DNA of 40,153 bases from an uncultured Rhodospirillales bacterium (GCA_903928895.1 CAIYSR010000143.1:1-40153); one strand, 5' to 3'; positions 1 through 9,546 are shown, numbered from the stretch's first letter. Notes: a model not told the origin generated them from the sequence alone. Program-made: numbers and translations.

Positions 1-110
1 ACCCAGACCTTGATCGGTCTGGGTTGAGCCCCTCTCTCATTCAAGAACCTCTTCAACGGATGCGGGTCTGGGGGCTCTGAGCCCCCAGCGGGTCCAGGGC
101 AGAGCCCTGG
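1..110. terminator. Three successive perfect hairpins downstream of the HIT gene
   Basis: Three hairpins are visible: 1-24 (9-bp stem, 6-base loop), 68-88 (10-bp stem of CTGGGGGCTC against GAGCCCCCAG around one base) and 94-110 (CCAGGGC, loop AGA, GCCCTGG). They lie just past the end of the minus-strand his operon, so they may stop its transcription, although no clear U-tract follows. The 90-128 stretch (GGGTCCAGGGC, then CCTTGCTTGCCTTCC) resembles the palindromic arm of the dispersed repeat at 5072-5122, so this may be the arm of a further copy that begins before the window. Confidence 0.5.
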
Positions 111-137
111 CCTTGCTTGCCTTCCTGGGTCCGCCGT

Positions 138-521
138 CTACCCGGCGTTGGCGAGCATGGGGCCGAGGTTGTGGCCGGCGAAGAGGTGGAAGTGGAGGTG
201 GGGGACTTCCTGGCCGGCGTGGTGGCCCATGTTGGCGAGGATTCGGTAGCCGGTGGTGTCGAGGTTGAGGAGGCGGGCGATGTGGGTGAGGGCGCGGAGC
301 AGGCCGGCGATTTCGGCGTCGGAGGCCAGGGCGGTGAAGTCGGCGATGGAGACGTAGGGGTTTTTGGGGATGACGAGGATATGGGTGGGCGCTTGCGGGT
401 TGATGTCGTGGAAGGCGAGGGCGTGTTGGTTTTCGAAGACTTTGCGACAGGGGATTTCGGCGCGCAGGATGCGGGCGAAGATGTTGTTGGGGTCGTAGGG
501 GGCGAGGCCGGGGACGGGCAT
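138..521 (-). CDS. HIT-family nucleotide-binding hydrolase
   Basis: This is a 127-residue histidine-triad protein. The signature HLHFHLF, with His108, His110 and His112, sits near the C-terminus, and the N-terminal half carries the usual NNIFARILRAEIP and HDINPQAPTHILVIPK segments. The family hydrolyses nucleoside phosphoramidates and related dinucleotides in the cytoplasm; the actual substrate cannot be read from the sequence. The open frame extends far upstream through hisE, but homology begins at ATG 521, 20 bases after the hisE stop codon. It is the last gene of the his operon; a HIT gene after hisE fits a shared transcript rather than a known histidine function. Confidence 0.93.
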   Translation of the reverse strand: MPVPGLAPYDPNNIFARILRAEIPCRKVFENQHALAFHDINPQAPTHILVIPKNPYVSIADFTALASDAEIAGLLRALTHIARLLNLDTTGYRILANMGHHAGQEVPHLHFHLFAGHNLGPMLANAG

Positions 522-541
522 GGGGGGCTCGGGGCTGGGGG

Positions 542-1033
542 TCAGGGGATTTTGCGGGTGCCGAGTTTCATTTCGAGCGGCAGGCTGCGGGCGCGGGAGG
601 CTTTTTCGGCGATGCCGGAGACGCCTTCGCGGCGTTGCAGTTCGGCCCAGACGTCGGCGGGGTGGATGCCGGCGTCGACCCACAGGACGAGCAGGTGGTA
701 GATCACGTCGGCGCTTTCGGCGACGAGGCCGGCGGGGTTGCCGAGGGCGGCTTCGATGACGCATTCGACGGCTTCCTCGCCGAATTTCTGCGCGACTTTG
801 GCGGTGCCGCGGGAGAGCAGGCGGGCGGAGTGGCTGAGGTTCGGGTCGGTGGCTTTGCGGCTTTCGATGACGTTCCACAGGCGGTCGAGCACGGCGGCGG
901 AGGCGCCGATGGCGCGCGGCGGGGGCGCGGCGAGGGGTTCCGGCGTGGCGATGGCGGGGGTGGCGGCCTTCTTGGAGGTGGCTTTTTTCGCGGTGGCCTT
1001 TTTGGTGGCCGCTTTTTTGGTTGCTTTTGCCAT
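542..1033 (-). CDS. hisE: Phosphoribosyl-ATP pyrophosphatase with lysine-rich N-terminal tail
   Basis: HisE hydrolyses phosphoribosyl-ATP to phosphoribosyl-AMP, the second step of histidine synthesis. The MazG-like catalytic domain spans about residues 45-140, with [14 protein letters not shown] and [13 protein letters not shown] carrying the acidic metal ligands. The protein has 163 residues against roughly 100-110 for typical HisE. The extra N-terminus is a 25-residue run of Lys, Ala and Thr (AKKAT-type repeats) resembling histone-H1-like tails, followed by an Ala/Pro linker. Start ATG 1033 is preceded by AAGGA at a 7-base spacing, so the tail is very probably translated. The gene follows hisF by 11 bases. 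HisI is not fused and is not in the window. Confidence 0.93.
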   Translation of the reverse strand: MAKATKKAATKKATAKKATSKKAATPAIATPEPLAAPPPRAIGASAAVLDRLWNVIESRKATDPNLSHSARLLSRGTAKVAQKFGEEAVECVIEAALGNPAGLVAESADVIYHLLVLWVDAGIHPADVWAELQRREGVSGIAEKASRARSLPLEMKLGTRKIP

Positions 1034-1044
1034 GCGGGGATCCT

Positions 1045-1818
<774 letters not shown>

Positions 1819-1835
1819 GCGGTACCACCGGGCGG

Positions 1836-1849
1836 GTTGAACCGTGGTT
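1836..1849. promoter_or_regulatory. Small inverted repeat in the hisA-hisF gap
   Basis: TGAACC-GT-GGTTCA is a perfect 6-bp inverted repeat 18 bases before the hisF start. It could be an operator or part of a leader for hisF, because it lies in the only real gap of the his operon. A second pairing, ACCTGA at 1923-1928 with TCAGGT at 1941-1946, overlaps the end of hisA. No function is known to me for either. Confidence 0.25.
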
Positions 1850-1940
1850 CATGCGGCGCGGGAAGTGGCCACGCAAGTAAAACTATCGAGTCAATGCGGT
1901 GATGGCTGGTCTGCGGTGGATGACCTGACGAGTTATCCGG

Positions 1941-2672
1941 TCAGGTGGCGAGCAGTGCGAGGGCGGCGGCGGGTTGGATGCGGCCGTCATAGAGGGCGCG
2001 GCCGACGATGACGCCGTCGATGGATGGGGTGGCGCGTGATTTGAGGGCCGCCAGGTCGGCGAGATCGCCGACTCCGCCGCTGGCGATGACCGGGGTGGTG
2101 AGGCGGGAGGCGAGATCGAGGGTGGCGTCGAGGTTGAGGCCGCCGAGCATGCCGTCGCGGGCGATGTCGGTGTAGATGATGGCGGCGGCGCCGGCGTCTT
2201 CGAAGCGGGCGGCGAGGTCGGTGGCGAGGAGGTCGGAGGTTTCGGCCCAGCCTTCGACGGCGACGCGGCCGTCGCGGGCGTCGATGCCGACGGCGATGCA
2301 GCCGGGGAATTCGCGGCAGGCTTCGCGGACCAGGGTGGGGTTGCGGGCGGCGATGGAGCCGAGGATGACGCGGGTGATGCCGGCCTCGAGCCAGCGGGTG
2401 ATGCCGGCGCGGTCGCGGATGCCGCCGCCGAGCTGGATTGGCAGGGTGGAGGCGCTTCGGATGGCGGCGACGGCCGCTCCGTTGACGCTGCGGCCGGCGA
2501 AGGCGCCGTTGAGGTCGACGACGTGGAGCCAGTGGAAGCCGGCGTCCTGCCAGGCGCGGGCCTGGGCGCCGGGGTCGTCGGAATAGACGGTGGCGTCGGC
2601 CATTTCGCCGCGCTTGAGGCGGACGCAGGCGCCGTCCTTGAGGTCGATGGCGGGGTAGAGGGTGAGGGTCAC
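1941..2672 (-). CDS. hisA: ProFAR isomerase
   Basis: HisA catalyses the Amadori rearrangement of ProFAR to PRFAR. The 243-residue half-barrel is complete: [10 protein letters not shown] places the catalytic Asp at residue 10, VGIDARDG holds Asp131, YTDIARDGM the second catalytic Asp at 169, and phosphate loops QLGGGIR and IASGGVG are present. The start is GTG 2672, chosen because homology begins immediately after it and because its GTGA overlaps the stop codon of the upstream acetyltransferase by four bases. This overlap implies translational coupling. Confidence 0.97.
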   Translation of the reverse strand: MTLTLYPAIDLKDGACVRLKRGEMADATVYSDDPGAQARAWQDAGFHWLHVVDLNGAFAGRSVNGAAVAAIRSASTLPIQLGGGIRDRAGITRWLEAGITRVILGSIAARNPTLVREACREFPGCIAVGIDARDGRVAVEGWAETSDLLATDLAARFEDAGAAAIIYTDIARDGMLGGLNLDATLDLASRLTTPVIASGGVGDLADLAALKSRATPSIDGVIVGRALYDGRIQPAAALALLAT

Positions 2673-3220
2673 TGGCTGATACGGCTGCTGGATTGCAGAA
2701 GCTTGTAATAGAAGATGCCGCGGACGGTTTTGCCGCCGACGCGGGCGTAATGGGGGTGAACCGCCATGCGGATGTAGCCCATGCGCTCGTACAGCCGGAT
2801 GGCGGCGGTCTGGGTTTCGCGGACGTCGAGGTTGAGCACCTGATAGCCCATGGCCCGCGCCCCGTCCTCGATGCGTTGGGTGAGGAGCTGGGCGAGGCCG
2901 TGGCCGCGGGCATAGGGGGCGATGAAGGCGTGCATCAGCTGGGCGGCGAAGGCCTGGGCCTCGTTGTTGCGGGGCGGGCGGACGAGTTGGCCGGAGCCGA
3001 CGATGCGGCCGTGGAGGCGAACGACGAAGAGTTCGCGCTCGGGGACCAGCAGCAGGCCCTTGAAGTAGCGTTCCAGGGCCTGCCGGCCCTGGGGGGTGAT
3101 CCAGCCGAAGCCTCCACCATCCATGATGGCGGCGTCGGTGGCTTCGCAGAGATCGGCGAGTTCTTCGGGGGTGAAGCTGCTGATGCGCTCCACGGTTTGG
3201 GCAGGCGAGGTGGTCGGCAT
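2669..3220 (-). CDS. GNAT-family N-acetyltransferase in the his operon
   Basis: This 183-residue protein has a single GNAT domain. The acetyl-CoA pyrophosphate loop is seen at [12 protein letters not shown], preceded by strands around [17 protein letters not shown], and the C-terminal [18 protein letters not shown] segment is typical of the fold. The acceptor substrate is unknown; amines, amino acids or protein termini are all possible. Start ATG 3220 lies 2 bases after the hisH stop, and the stop codon overlaps the hisA start. It is not a histidine enzyme. Its position between hisH and hisA means it is made together with them. Confidence 0.9.
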   Translation of the reverse strand: MPTTSPAQTVERISSFTPEELADLCEATDAAIMDGGGFGWITPQGRQALERYFKGLLLVPERELFVVRLHGRIVGSGQLVRPPRNNEAQAFAAQLMHAFIAPYARGHGLAQLLTQRIEDGARAMGYQVLNLDVRETQTAAIRLYERMGYIRMAVHPHYARVGGKTVRGIFYYKLLQSSSRISQ

Positions 3221-3222
3221 GG

Positions 3223-3861
3223 TCAGGGGGTCCAGCGCAGGAAATTGGCGAGAATGCGCAGGCCGACATCCTGGCTTTTCTCGACGTGGAATTGGGTGCC
3301 GGCGCGGTTGCCGGTGGCGACCATGGCGACGACGGGGGCGCCGTAGTCGGTGGTGGCGATGGTTTCGGCAGGATCCCCGCCGGTCAGCGCGTAGCTGTGG
3401 ACGAAATAGGCGTGGTCGCCAGGGCCGATGCCGGCGAGGAGGGGGTGGGCGCCGGGCGCGAAATCGAGCTCGTTCCAGCCCATTTGCGGCAGGCGGTAGG
3501 AGGCCGGGACCTGCATTTCGGCAATGTCGCCCTTGATCCAGCCGAAGCCCGGGGTGATGGCGTGTTCGAGGCCGCGCTCGGCCATGAGCTGCATGCCGAC
3601 GCAGATGCCGAGGAACGGGTGGCCGGCTTCGGTGCGGGCGATCACCGCTTCGCGCAGGCCGTCGATCGCGGCGAGGCCTTGGGCGCAGTCGGCGAAGGCG
3701 CCCTGGCCGGGCAGGACGATGCGGTCGGCGCCGGCGACGAAATCGGGGTCGGACGTGATGACGATTTCGGCTGCGAGGCCTTCGCGCTCGGCGGAGAGGG
3801 CGAGCGCGCGGGCGGCGGAGGCGAGGTTGCCGCTGCCGTAGTCGATGACGGCGACCTTCAT
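3223..3861 (-). CDS. hisH: Imidazole glycerol phosphate synthase, glutaminase subunit
   Basis: HisH supplies ammonia from glutamine to HisF. The 212-residue class I amidotransferase has the nucleophile Cys87 in [11 protein letters not shown] and the partner residues His192 and Glu194 in [11 protein letters not shown]. The N-terminal [11 protein letters not shown] is canonical. ATG 3861 overlaps the stop of the preceding DUF2628 gene in an ATGA arrangement. Confidence 0.97.
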   Translation of the reverse strand: MKVAVIDYGSGNLASAARALALSAEREGLAAEIVITSDPDFVAGADRIVLPGQGAFADCAQGLAAIDGLREAVIARTEAGHPFLGICVGMQLMAERGLEHAITPGFGWIKGDIAEMQVPASYRLPQMGWNELDFAPGAHPLLAGIGPGDHAYFVHSYALTGGDPAETIATTDYGAPVVAMVATGNRAGTQFHVEKSQDVGLRILANFLRWTP

Positions 3862-4217
3862 GTCGCGGCCTCGGCGAGGAGGTCGGGGCGGGCGGCGATG
3901 AGGCGGGCATAGGCAGCCTCCTCGTCGCGGGCGGCGAGGACGTGCTGCTCCTGGAAGCCGCGGCGTTCGAGCGACCAGCGCAGCAGGTCGTGCCCGAACA
4001 GCCCGTGCGCCCAGGCGAGGACGAGGCCGAGGAGGGTCTGTGCCGGATCGGGCAGCAGCAGGGGCGCCGCGGTGGCGCAGGCCGAGAGCGCGGCCGGGAT
4101 CCAGGCACGATGGGCGAGAAACCAGAGCGGGCCGAACACCGTCGCACCCCAGGCAAAGCCCTCGACGACCAGCTCCGGGGCGGCCCGATCGGCGACGTGG
4201 GCGGTGTAGATCTTCAC
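3858..4217 (-). CDS. Small DUF2628-type membrane protein between hisB and hisH
   Basis: The 119-residue product begins VKIYTAHV (GTG start) and has the family pattern of a short N-terminal strand, EGFAWGATVFGPLWFLAHRAW, and one or two hydrophobic segments at about residues 28-75. This matches DUF2628 proteins, small inner-membrane proteins of unknown function. From memory, they occur at this position in other alphaproteobacterial his operons. Start GTG 4217 lies 7 bases after the hisB stop; upstream in-frame ATGs would sit inside hisB. The C-terminal half (about residues 76-119) is charged and probably cytoplasmic. Confidence 0.8.
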   Translation of the reverse strand: MKIYTAHVADRAAPELVVEGFAWGATVFGPLWFLAHRAWIPAALSACATAAPLLLPDPAQTLLGLVLAWAHGLFGHDLLRWSLERRGFQEQHVLAARDEEAAYARLIAARPDLLAEAAT

Positions 4218-4224
4218 GTGGCCC

Positions 4225-4815
4225 TCACAGGGCGCCCTTGGTGGAGGGGATGGCGTTGCCGATGCGGGGGTCCGGGGCGACGGCCATGCGCAGCGCACGG
4301 GCGAGGGCCTTGAAGCAGGCTTCGGCGACGTGGTGGGTGTTGGTGCCGGCTTTCTGGGTGACGTGCAACGTGATCAGCGCGTTGGTGGCGAAGGCGCGGA
4401 AGAACTCCTCGAACAGCTCGGTGTCCATGGTGCCGACCTTGGGCTGGGCGAAGGTGACGGACCAGGCGAGGAAGGGGCGGCCGGAAATGTCGATGGCGGC
4501 TTCGGCCAGGGCTTCGTCCATGGGGACGACGGCGTGGCCGAAGCGGGCGATGCCGCGCTTGTCGCCGAGGGCCTGGGTGAGGGCGCGGCCGAGGACGATG
4601 CCGACATCCTCGGTGGTGTGGTGGTCGTCGATATGCAGGTCGCCCTTGGCGCGGATTGTGAGGTCGAACAAGGCGTGACGGGTGAGCGCGGTCAGCATGT
4701 GGTCGAGAAAACCGATGCCGGTGTCGATGTCGGCCTTGCCGGTCCCGTCGAGTTCGAGGGTCAGGGCGATGTCGGTTTCGGAGGTGGTGCGGGTGAGTGT
4801 GGCGCTGCGGGTCAT
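4225..4815 (-). CDS. hisB: Imidazoleglycerol-phosphate dehydratase
   Basis: This is the monofunctional 196-residue dehydratase; the histidinol-phosphatase domain of enteric HisB is absent. The two metal-binding motifs are present: HHTTED at 65-70 and [10 protein letters not shown] starting at residue 161. [16 protein letters not shown] is also conserved. It is the first gene of the minus-strand his cluster. Its start at ATG 4815 has no obvious Shine-Dalgarno sequence. The dispersed repeat at 4863-5111 lies directly upstream, so the his promoter must be inside or very close to that repeat. Confidence 0.97.
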   Translation of the reverse strand: MTRSATLTRTTSETDIALTLELDGTGKADIDTGIGFLDHMLTALTRHALFDLTIRAKGDLHIDDHHTTEDVGIVLGRALTQALGDKRGIARFGHAVVPMDEALAEAAIDISGRPFLAWSVTFAQPKVGTMDTELFEEFFRAFATNALITLHVTQKAGTNTHHVAEACFKALARALRMAVAPDPRIGNAIPSTKGAL

Positions 4816-4862
4816 GATGAGGGGGTGAGTAGCGGAAAACGGGGGGGCAGGGAAGGCGAAGC

Positions 4863-5111
4863 AAGGCTCCGCCGGCTAAGGGGCAGTGGCCCCTTAGAAC
4901 CCATCGATGCTCGCGGTTGAGGCGATGGCCTTCAGGTGAGGGCGCGATTTTTGGTGGGGCCTCGGGCGAAGCCCATTGATCGAGCGGCGCGACGGGTTGT
5001 TGCCTGCGGCGCAAGGAAGGGAAGGACGGGGTTTTCAATTGAAGGCTGGCTGTTCAGCCGCGAGCAGTCGAGGGTTCCAAGGGCCTCACGGCCCTTGGCC
5101 GGCGGAGCCTT
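4863..5111. repeat. Dispersed non-coding element, copy A (palindrome-flanked)
   Basis: Two arms of about 40 bp, at 4863-4902 and 5072-5111, are inverted repeats of each other, sharing AAGGCTCCGCCGG and AACCC. Each holds its own hairpin: 4876-4897 (CTAAGGGGC, AGTG, GCCCCTTAG) and 5077-5098 (CCAAGGGC, 6-base loop, GCCCTTGG). Similarity between the arms continues outward with gaps to about 4845 and 5122. The roughly 170-bp core between them is related to the core at 7119-7292 and, inverted, to the window's end. The element fills the hisB-hslV divergent gap. Open frames through it have no recognisable protein features. Confidence 0.75.
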
Positions 5112-5174
5112 GGCTGCCTCCCCTTTTCGGCCGGGGTGCTTGCCCGCCGGTGGGGATCGCGCCATCTAGCGGCA

Positions 5175-5738
5175 ATGAGCACAAGTATTCCGCATGATCC
5201 GGTGGGCTGGCATGGCACCACCATTCTTTGTGTCCGCCGCGCTGGGGTCGTGGCGATGGCGGGGGACGGGCAGGTTTCGCTCGGCAACACGGTGGTGAAG
5301 GGCAATGCCCGCAAGGTGCGGCGCATTGGCGTCGGGGGCGGGGTGCTGGCGGGGTTTGCCGGGGCGACGGCGGATGCTTTCACATTGCTGGAGCGGCTGG
5401 AGGCGAAACTCGAGCGGTTTCCGGGGCAGTTGGAGCGGGCCTGCGTGGAGCTGGCCAAGGATTGGCGGACGGACCGGTATTTGCGCCGGCTCGAGGCGAT
5501 GATGGCGGTGGCGGATCGGGAGCGGAGTTTCACGCTGACCGGCAATGGCGATGTGCTGGAGCCGGAGGATGGGGTGATCGCGATCGGGTCGGGGGGGAAT
5601 TTCGCCCTGTCGGCGGCGCGGGCGTTGATGACGGTCGACGGGCTGGGGGCGGAGGAGATCGCGCGCCGGGCGATGAAGATTGCGGCGGATATCTGTGTTT
5701 ATACCAATTACAACGTCATTGTTGAAACGATCGGCTGA
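5175..5738 (+). CDS. hslV: ATP-dependent protease HslUV, peptidase subunit
   Basis: HslV is the threonine protease of the HslUV (ClpQY) chaperone-protease. The 187-residue protein has the nucleophile at Thr15 in [10 protein letters not shown], so a 14-residue propeptide must be removed; such a propeptide is longer than the single Met of E. coli Hsl[13 protein letters not shown] and the C-terminal [13 protein letters not shown] are conserved. ATG 5175 was chosen over an in-frame ATG at 5136 because the latter lies in repeat sequence. hslU starts 4 bases after the stop codon. Confidence 0.96.
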   Translation: MSTSIPHDPVGWHGTTILCVRRAGVVAMAGDGQVSLGNTVVKGNARKVRRIGVGGGVLAGFAGATADAFTLLERLEAKLERFPGQLERACVELAKDWRTDRYLRRLEAMMAVADRERSFTLTGNGDVLEPEDGVIAIGSGGNFALSAARALMTVDGLGAEEIARRAMKIAADICVYTNYNVIVETIG

Positions 5739-5742
5739 CCCC

Positions 5743-7065
5743 ATGGATGTTCCGACCTATTCGCCGCGCGAGATCGTGAGCGAGCTCGATCGTTTCATTG
5801 TCGGGCAAAACGATGCCAAGCGGGCGGTGGCGATTGCGTTGCGCAACCGGTGGCGGCGGCAGCAGTTGCCGGAGGCGATGCGCGAGGAGGTGGTGCCGAA
5901 GAATATCCTGATGATCGGCCCGACCGGGTGCGGCAAGACCGAGATCGCGCGGCGGCTGGCGAAGCTGGCGCAGGCGCCGTTCCTGAAGGTGGAGGCGACC
6001 AAGTTCACCGAGGTCGGCTATGTCGGTCGCGATGTGGAGAGCATCGTGCGGGACCTGGTGGAGATATCGATCACCATGCTGCGCGAGAGCCAGCGGCGTG
6101 CCGTGCAGGTGAAGGCTGAGGTGGCGGCGGAGGAGCGGCTGATCACGGCGCTGTGCGGGGAACAGGCGGCGGCGGACACGCGGTCGAAATTCCGCAAAAT
6201 GCTGCGCGACGGCGCGTTCGAGGACAAGGAGATCGAAATCAGCCTGACGGAGGCGCCGGGCAATCCGGTGGGGCAGATGGATATTCCGGGGATGCCGCCG
6301 GGGCAGATGATCAACCTTGGCGAGATGATGAAGGGGATGTTCGGGCCGCGGCCGCAATCGACGCGCAAGATGACGGTGGTGGCGGCGCGGGTGGCGCTGG
6401 AGCGGGAGGAGGCGGACAAGCTGCTCGACGGAGAGGCGCTGGTGCGCGATGCGGTGGCGCATGCACAGAACCACGGGATCGTGTTTCTTGACGAGATCGA
6501 CAAGGTGTGCGCGCGGACGACCGATGGCGGGTTTCGCGGGGGGGATGTGTCGCGCGAGGGGGTGCAGCGGGATCTGCTGCCGATCATCGAGGGGACGACG
6601 GTGACGACCAAACATGGGCCGGTGAAGACGGATCATATCCTGTTCATTGCGTCCGGCGCGTTTCATTTGGCCAAGCCGTCGGACCTGTTGCCGGAGTTGC
6701 AGGGGCGGTTGCCGATCCGGGTTGAATTGGCGCCACTGTCGCGGGCGGATTTGCGGCGGATCCTGGTGGAGCCGGAGGCGAGCCTGCTGAAGCAGTATGT
6801 GGCCCTGCTGGGGACGGAAGGGGTGAGCCTGAGCTTCGCGGAGGATGCGATCGACGCACTGGCGGAGCTGGCTTCGGACATCAATGACCGGATCGAGAAT
6901 ATCGGGGCGCGGCGGCTGCAGACGGTGATGGAGAAGCTGCTGGAAGAAATCAGCTTTTCGGCGTCGGACCGGAGCGGGCAGGCAGTGGTGGTGGACGCCG
7001 CTTATGTGAACGAGCGGGTGGCACCGTTGGCGGCTCGGGGGGATTTGAGCCGGTTTATTTTGTAG
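5743..7065 (+). CDS. hslU: ATP-dependent protease HslUV, unfoldase subunit
   Basis: HslU is the AAA+ ring that unfolds substrates for HslV. The 440-residue protein has Walker A GPTGCGKT at 59-66, Walker B VFLDEID at 247-253, the inserted I-domain (about residues 110-240, with [17 protein letters not shown]) and the sensor-2 segment [18 protein letters not shown]. The last residues, DLSRFIL, match the tail that docks into HslV. The hslV-hslU pair is intact. Codons end mostly in G, unlike the C-ending codons of the minus-strand genes around it. Confidence 0.98.
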   Translation: MDVPTYSPREIVSELDRFIVGQNDAKRAVAIALRNRWRRQQLPEAMREEVVPKNILMIGPTGCGKTEIARRLAKLAQAPFLKVEATKFTEVGYVGRDVESIVRDLVEISITMLRESQRRAVQVKAEVAAEERLITALCGEQAAADTRSKFRKMLRDGAFEDKEIEISLTEAPGNPVGQMDIPGMPPGQMINLGEMMKGMFGPRPQSTRKMTVVAARVALEREEADKLLDGEALVRDAVAHAQNHGIVFLDEIDKVCARTTDGGFRGGDVSREGVQRDLLPIIEGTTVTTKHGPVKTDHILFIASGAFHLAKPSDLLPELQGRLPIRVELAPLSRADLRRILVEPEASLLKQYVALLGTEGVSLSFAEDAIDALAELASDINDRIENIGARRLQTVMEKLLEEISFSASDRSGQAVVVDAAYVNERVAPLAARGDLSRFIL

Positions 7066-7072
7066 GGAAGTC

Positions 7073-7337
7073 AAGCGCTTCTTTTTTGAAAAAAAGAAGC
7101 AAAAAACTTTTCATCCATGCTGGCGGCTGGGGCGATGGCCTCTCGGATGAGGGCTTGATTGTCGGGGTGGAGAGTGGCGAAGCCATCAATTCTTCGCTGG
7201 GGATGAGATGGTGCGGGGATTGGAGGATTGATGCCTGCCGCGCAAGGCAAGGACGAAGCGATCAACTGAAGGTTGGTGCTTCGGCCGCAAGTATGGAAGT
7301 TTTTTTGCTTCTTTTTTTACGAAAAAAAGAAGCGCTT
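7073..7337. repeat. Dispersed non-coding element, copy B with A/T-rich arms
   Basis: This element fills the convergent hslU-MFS gap. Its arms, 7073-7118 and 7293-7337, are inverted repeats of each other (AAGCGCTTCTTTTTT and its complement) and each contains a hairpin: 7077-7100 with an 11-bp stem, and 7307-7333. The core between them is clearly related to copy A: shared words include GGCGATGGCC, GATGAGGGC or its near match, GCGAAGCC, and GCGCAAGG followed by CAA(T/C)TGAAGG. The arms, however, are unrelated to those of copy A. The hairpins probably end both hslU and MFS transcription; the right arm stops 2 bases from the MFS stop codon. Confidence 0.75.
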
Positions 7338-7339
7338 CC

Positions 7340-8590
7340 TCAATGCTGTGCAGGTGTGGGGCGTTCGAGGGCGCGGACGATTTGGGGAAGGCGGCGGCCG
7401 GCCCAGACGGAGGCGGCGGCGGCGCAGATGGTGCCGATGAGGACGGGGATTTGCAGGCCGGCGAATTCGGTGGCAGCGCCGTAGAGGAGGGCTCCGATGG
7501 CGGGGGCGGCGCGGGTGATCATGCCCCAGAGGCTGAGGACACGGCCGAGCATGTGCGACGGGGTGCCGCTTTGGAGGAGGGTTTGGGCGGAGATGCCGTG
7601 GAGGGTTCCGGCGGCACCGAGGCTGATGGCGCAGATGACGGCGAAGGGGAAGGAGTGGGTGGCAACGAAGAGGCCGGTGCCGAGGGCCATCACCAGGCCG
7701 CTGCCGATGGCGTATTCGCTCAGGCCGCGCAGTTTGCCGCGGGCGGCGATGAAGGTGCCGCCGGCGAGGGCGGCGAGGCCCATGGTGGTGGCCAGGGTGG
7801 CGAGGCCTTCGGGGCCGCGGTGGAACAGTCCGGCGACGAAGGGGGCGAGCATTTCGGGCACGCTGCGGGCGAAGATGCCGATCAGGGCGGCGTAGATGAA
7901 GAGGGGGCCCATGCCGGCGTGGCCGGCAACGTAGCTGATGCCGTCGATCGCCTCGCGCAGCACGCTGCGGCCGGTGGGTTTGTGGCCGTGGCGGATTTCG
8001 TCGGAGAGTTTGAGCATCGGCATGGTGGCCGAGGCGATGAGGTAGCCGATGCAGTTGATGATCATGCCGGGGACGACGCCGCCGGTGGCAACCAGGATGC
8101 CGCCGATGCCGGGGCCGACGGAGCGGGCGATGTTGTAGGTGAGGGAGTTCAGGGCGACGGCGCCTGGGAGGTCGGCGCGGCTGACCATGCCGGGGACCAG
8201 GCTTTGGCGGGCGGGCTGGGCGAAGGATTGGGAGATGCCGAGCAGGACTTGCAGGATCGCCATGTGCTCGATGCGGATCAGGCCCGTGATCGTCAGGGTG
8301 GCGAGGGTGGCGGCGTGGACGGCGGTGAAGAGCTGGGTGGCGATGGTGAGTTTCAGGCGATCCACCCGGTCGGAGACGGCGCCGGCGAATGGGGAGACGA
8401 TGACGGAGGGGCCGAGGTTGCAGAAGGCGAGGATGCCAACCCACAAAGCAGAGTGGGTCAGGGTCCAGGCGAGCCAGTCGGTGGCGATCTGCTGGATCCA
8501 CAGGCCGGTCCAGGAGAGGGCGCTGCAGCTGTAGAAGATGCGGGTATTGCGCTGCGCGAGGACGCTGCGGATGGCGGCGAGGTTGGCCAT
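7340..8590 (-). CDS. Major facilitator superfamily transporter, MFS_3/EntS-like
   Basis: The 416-residue protein is uniformly hydrophobic with about 12 predicted membrane segments. The N-terminus (RNTRIFYSCSALSWTGLWIQQIATDWLAW) and the motif A equivalent GAVSDRVDRLK between helices 2 and 3 match the enterobactin-exporter-like branch. RSVGPGIGGILVA is the helix-5 antiporter-type motif, which suggests export driven by protons. The substrate is not evident and no siderophore genes are nearby. The start at 8590 has only a weak ribosome site. The upstream lipoprotein gene ends 39 bases before it. Confidence 0.9.
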   Translation of the reverse strand: MANLAAIRSVLAQRNTRIFYSCSALSWTGLWIQQIATDWLAWTLTHSALWVGILAFCNLGPSVIVSPFAGAVSDRVDRLKLTIATQLFTAVHAATLATLTITGLIRIEHMAILQVLLGISQSFAQPARQSLVPGMVSRADLPGAVALNSLTYNIARSVGPGIGGILVATGGVVPGMIINCIGYLIASATMPMLKLSDEIRHGHKPTGRSVLREAIDGISYVAGHAGMGPLFIYAALIGIFARSVPEMLAPFVAGLFHRGPEGLATLATTMGLAALAGGTFIAARGKLRGLSEYAIGSGLVMALGTGLFVATHSFPFAVICAISLGAAGTLHGISAQTLLQSGTPSHMLGRVLSLWGMITRAAPAIGALLYGAATEFAGLQIPVLIGTICAAAASVWAGRRLPQIVRALERPTPAQH

Positions 8591-8629
8591 GGTCAGGCGG
8601 GTTGGCTCGTCATCCCCCGGGGCGCGGGG

Positions 8630-8938
8630 TCAGGAGGCGGGTTGGGCGGTGGAGCGGCGCAGGCAGTCGTTGAGTATCTGGCCGCGCGTGTAGCGGGCCT
8701 GGAGATCGGCGGTGGGATCTGCGGGGACGCTGCCGCCGAAGGGGGCGTCGCGCTGGCTGGAGACGTAGAGGTCGGTGCGGTATTTGTCGCCCGGGTTGCG
8801 CCGGGCGAAGACATCGTCGGCGCGCTGGTTGCAGGCGGCGCGCTGGGCGGCGGAGGCCTTGTCGGGCGCGGGGGCGGCGCAGCCGGCGAGGAGGATGGTG
8901 GCGAGGAGCAGGGAGTGGGTGAGCAAGCGAGGGGTCAT
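8630..8938 (-). CDS. Small hypothetical lipoprotein
   Basis: The 102-residue product has a lipoprotein signal: MTPRLLTHSLLLATILLAGCA, with lipobox LAGC and Cys20 as the lipidated residue. The mature part of about 80 residues is hydrophilic, with two further cysteines (CNQRADDVFARRNPGD and LNDCLRRS) that could form a disulfide. It contains no enzyme motif I recognise. The ATG overlaps the stop of the upstream gene by four bases (ATGA), supporting real translation. Confidence 0.75.
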   Translation of the reverse strand: MTPRLLTHSLLLATILLAGCAAPAPDKASAAQRAACNQRADDVFARRNPGDKYRTDLYVSSQRDAPFGGSVPADPTADLQARYTRGQILNDCLRRSTAQPAS

Positions 8939-9459
8939 GCCGGGGTTCCAAGGAGTTTGATGGGCGCGCGGTGTTCGGTGGTGGCCAGGCGGGCGCGGAA
9001 GGCGTCCGCGTCGAACGCGGCATCGGGCGAGAGGGGCAGGGCGGCGGCGGTGGCGAGCAAGGTGGGGTCGAGCCGGGCGCCGTCGCGTTCGAGGGCAAAG
9101 AAGGCGGCGGTCCAGCGGGCCTGGGCGAGCAGGGCGACGAGGGCGAGCAGGCGCAGGCAGAGGGCGAGGCCGTAGCTGGTGCCGAGGCCGGCCACCCGGT
9201 CGGCGGCGGCGGCCCAGCAGGCGGCGTCAGGGTCGGTGAGGGCGAAATCGGTGCGGCTGCCGTCGGCGCGCAGGAAGTGGAAGACCCGCAGGTCTCCCCA
9301 CTGGTCGCTCAGCGCGGCACCTCGGGCGTGGTGCCAGGCGGCCTCGATATCGCGGGCGCGGACCGCGGGCAGTGCCTCGGGCGGCATCGCGACCAGGTAG
9401 GTCAGCGTGCCGTCGTCGGTCTGCCGGATCTGGATAGGCGAGGAGGGCGCCGGGTTCAT
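8935..9459 (-). CDS. Hypothetical protein, 174 residues
   Basis: I do not recognise a family. The N-terminal 100 residues look folded, with QTDDGTLTYLVAMPPEALP and QWGDLRVFHFLRADGSRTDFAL. An alanine/leucine-rich stretch at about 95-125 (YGLALCLRLLALVALLAQARW) could be one buried or membrane helix. It is cotranslated with the small lipoprotein through a four-base overlap, so the two probably act together. There is no signal peptide. The start ATG 9459 lacks a strong ribosome site. Confidence 0.65.
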   Translation of the reverse strand: MNPAPSSPIQIRQTDDGTLTYLVAMPPEALPAVRARDIEAAWHHARGAALSDQWGDLRVFHFLRADGSRTDFALTDPDAACWAAAADRVAGLGTSYGLALCLRLLALVALLAQARWTAAFFALERDGARLDPTLLATAAALPLSPDAAFDADAFRARLATTEHRAPIKLLGTPA

Positions 9460-9546
9460 GGTGCCAGGATGGACGTTGGCGCGCGGGGGCGCCAGCGTTT
9501 TGGCCGCAAGGGAGACGTGTTTTGCCGCGGCCGGCGCGCGGCGGGG

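Noticed and set aside
4936-5169. Short open frames through repeat copy A, and similar ones in copy B
   Set aside because: The core similarity between copies is not organised by codon position, frames break, and the hairpin arms would be translated. Treated as non-coding.
7343-9175. A 610-codon plus-strand open frame opposite the MFS gene
   Set aside because: It is low-complexity Gly/Ala/Asp sequence on the reverse strand of a clear transporter.
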